In this document: piece after piece, positions 8,400 through 9,362 of the stretch
Position numbering within the stretch: the first letter of the stretch is position 1
Layout of the letters: each line of letters starts with the position of its first letter
Assembly (NCBI GenBank): GCA_900544465.1
Contig: UQVT01000065.1
Location: forward strand, 1-9,362
Source of the DNA: an uncultured Collinsella sp.
GTDB lineage: Bacteria; Actinomycetota; Coriobacteriia; Coriobacteriales; Coriobacteriaceae
Reading direction: 5' to 3'
DNA length: 9,362 bases
Translations under genes and position numbers: made by a program
Notes under the pieces: generated by a model
Told to the model about the DNA's origin: nothing
The model's database searches: none
Seen by the model: only the letters and a program-made list of their open reading frames with translations

Positions 8400-8543
8400 T
8401 TACTCCTCGACGAGCTCAAACTGATCGGGACCGACGCCGCACACCGGGCACACGTAGTCCTCGGGCAGCTCGGGCGTGTCGACCTCAACCTCGTAACCGC
8501 AAACGGTGCACACAAACTTATACGTCTTCTTCTCCTCAGCCAT
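8400..8543 (-). CDS. short rubredoxin (47 aa)
   Basis: This small cytoplasmic iron protein carries single electrons through one Fe(Cys)4 centre. The two knuckles are C12-x2-C15-G-Y and C32-P-V-C35-G-V-G, followed by the typical PDQFE end. Only 16 residues separate the two CxxC pairs, against roughly 27-29 in standard rubredoxins; the loop usually rich in Asp, Gly and Asn is missing. In this respect it resembles the rubredoxin-like domains at the end of rubrerythrins. The ATG at 8543 has AGGAG (8550-8554) 6 nt upstream. It lies 88 nt downstream of a flavin reductase gene on the same strand and has its own promoter candidate and a strong terminator. The likely job is accepting electrons from the flavoprotein and passing them to an oxygen, peroxide or nitric oxide reductase. 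Confidence 0.92.
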   Translation of the reverse strand: MAEEKKTYKFVCTVCGYEVEVDTPELPEDYVCPVCGVGPDQFELVEE

Positions 8544-8581
8544 GATGTTCTCCTCTCGAACGTGACTGCTGGTGTACTTAC

Positions 8582-8614
8582 TTATTAGTATATATTCTCA
8601 ATAACATAATGCAA
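8582..8614 (-). promoter_or_regulatory. candidate rubredoxin promoter with an AT-rich inverted repeat
   Basis: On the minus strand TTGCAT (8614-8609) and TATACT (8592-8587) are separated by 16 nt. The -10 matches five of six consensus positions; the -35 is weak (three of six). The start would fall near 8580, about 36 nt before the rubredoxin ATG. TTATT (8582-8586) and AATAA (8600-8604) form the outer arms of a 23-bp imperfect palindrome over the -10, a plausible operator. The segment is strikingly AT-rich against the GC-rich genes around it. Confidence 0.45.
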
Positions 8615-8631
8615 GTATTTTTAGAACATTT

Positions 8632-9135
8632 CTAGCCTTGATACGACGAGGCTTTGGGCGGCGTCTTGCCCTTTAGCACCTTGTGATAGTAGTCGTACGT
8701 CAGCGGCGTCTCGTCGCTCAGGCGCTCGGCATCCTCGACCTCGCCAATAAACAGCAGATGCGTGCCCACATCCACAGTGTCGATCAAACGGCAGCTAAAC
8801 AGGGCCGCCGCGTGCTCGGGCACATAGGGCATGCCCAGAGCCGTCTCGCGGGTCTCGTATTTGGCAAACTTGTCATAATCGCTGCTGGTGCGGAACCCAA
8901 AGTTACCGATGTAGAGCATGTCGGCGGTCTGGTCAATCACGGTCAGCGCAAAAGCCTTAGCCGATGCGATTACGCCGGACGTGACATTTTCCTTGTTCAC
9001 GGCAATCGAGATGCGCGGCGGGGCGGATGTCACCTGCACCGCTGTGTTGATGACGCAGCCGGCACGCAGCCCGTCCGCCGCGGCGCTCACCACGTACAGG
9101 CCACTCGGCATGGTAAAGAACGCAGTTTTGTCCAT
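8632..9135 (-). CDS. flavin reductase-like FMN-binding protein, Hrb-type
   Basis: This 167-aa protein belongs to the flavin reductase-like split-barrel family, which binds FMN and transfers electrons from NAD(P)H. It closely recalls the N-terminal domain of the high-molecular-weight rubredoxin (Hrb) of Moorella and related clostridial proteins. Features are SGLYVVSA (11-18), GCVINTAVQVTSAPPRISIA (26-45), NFGFRTSSDYDKF (78-90), VDVGTHLLFIGEV (121-133) and the C-terminal YYHKVLKGKTPP (149-160). There is no signal peptide or membrane segment. The start at 9135 is preferred over an in-frame upstream ATG at 9297 because GGGGAG lies 8 nt upstream, homology begins at MDKTAFF, and the 54-residue extension crosses a terminator-like hairpin. 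The rubredoxin that is fused to this domain in Hrb is encoded separately, 88 nt downstream. The electron donor is not determinable here. Confidence 0.88.
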   Translation of the reverse strand: MDKTAFFTMPSGLYVVSAAADGLRAGCVINTAVQVTSAPPRISIAVNKENVTSGVIASAKAFALTVIDQTADMLYIGNFGFRTSSDYDKFAKYETRETALGMPYVPEHAAALFSCRLIDTVDVGTHLLFIGEVEDAERLSDETPLTYDYYHKVLKGKTPPKASSYQG

Positions 9136-9189
9136 AACGATCACTCCCCTAGCTCGGGTTGGAACCTCATGGATGTATGTACCCACAAA

Positions 9190-9220
9190 AAAGGCGACGC
9201 CCATAACGGACGCCGCCTTT
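9190..9220 (-). terminator. terminator or attenuator hairpin upstream of the flavin reductase gene
   Basis: Arms 9190-9202 and 9208-9220 pair over 13 bp with two mismatches around a 5-nt loop. On the minus strand the stem is followed by a run of at least six T residues, the form of an intrinsic terminator. It lies 55 nt upstream of the flavin reductase ATG. It either ends a minus-strand gene beyond the right edge of the window or, if the promoter lies upstream of it, attenuates the flavin reductase transcript. Confidence 0.7.
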
Positions 9221-9324
9221 GAGACATATGTGTCAGAACAGTAAGAAAGATGAGACGCCCGCAGTTGCGGTGAAATAGGGACTGAATAGCCCCTCAAATA
9301 GGCAAAAGGGGGTGCGGACGATTT

Positions 9325-9351
9325 CTTGGACCGCGCCTAGGCGTATCCAAG
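9325..9351. repeat. two-tier palindromic hairpin
   Basis: CTTGGA (9325-9330) and TCCAAG (9346-9351) enclose the perfect 10-bp palindrome CGCCTAGGCG (9334-9343). ACCGC/GCGGT pairing around the same core offers an alternative fold (9358-9362 with 9330-9334). No T tract follows directly on either strand. Its role is unknown; the structure may continue past the window edge. Confidence 0.45.
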
Positions 9352-9362
9352 CTTCCTGCGGT

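Larger units (their letters stand above)
9136..9362. other. hairpin-rich non-coding region upstream of the flavin reductase gene
   Basis: No convincing gene lies in these 227 nt. The minus-strand frames here include a 7-codon end, RRKLGYA then TAG at 9339-9337, which could be the tail of a gene beyond the window, but this is too short to call. Features, in minus-strand order, are a two-tier hairpin (9325-9351), a small G-U containing hairpin (9278-9293), CCGC-AGTT-GCGG (9259-9270), a near-palindrome GACATATGTGTC (9223-9234) and a terminator-like stem (9190-9220). The density of stems suggests a structured leader or an intergenic repeat element. Confidence 0.5.

Noticed and set aside
9136..9297. 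54-residue N-terminal extension of the flavin reductase from an upstream ATG at 9297
   Set aside because: The extension crosses a terminator-like hairpin and has no homology, while the ATG at 9135 has a good ribosome binding site and begins where family similarity begins.

Overview
The window looks like chromosomal DNA of a high-GC anaerobic actinobacterium, most likely a gut Coriobacteriia member such as Collinsella. This rests on strongly GC-biased third codon positions, purine-rich ribosome binding sites, anaerobe-type redox genes (rubredoxin and an Hrb-like flavin reductase) and intergenic repeats resembling those I remember from Collinsella. The genus is an inference; no RNA marker gene is present.

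Layout. (1) Positions 1-91 hold the first 30 codons of an unidentified minus-strand gene. (2) Positions 92-444 are non-coding, with a 22-bp-spaced direct repeat and an inverted repeat next to the end of gltD. (3) Positions 445-6629 (minus) are a two-gene operon for glutamate synthase: gltB (large subunit, 1565 aa) then gltD (small subunit, 493 aa), separated by 5 nt. Together they convert 2-oxoglutarate, glutamine and NAD(P)H to two glutamates. (4) Positions 6630-6991 separate gltB from the divergent mntH. They contain a short coding-like remnant, a 10-bp inverted repeat (ATCTGTAACA), and a plausible mntH promoter overlapped by a DtxR-like palindrome. (5) Positions 6992-8248 (plus) encode an NRAMP (MntH-type) divalent metal transporter. 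(6) Positions 8400-9135 (minus) encode a flavin reductase-like FMN protein and, 88 nt downstream, a very short rubredoxin with its own promoter and terminator. These two domains are fused in the high-molecular-weight rubredoxin (Hrb) of Moorella, so this may be a split Hrb. (7) Positions 9136-9362 are non-coding but rich in hairpins, with a minus-strand terminator or attenuator shape.

The core genes are ordinary. No clearly new multi-gene system is visible. The best leads are the split Hrb pair with its shortened rubredoxin, the repeated ATCTGTAACA motif flanking mntH, the candidate metalloregulator box, and the structured leader or repeat upstream of the flavin reductase.
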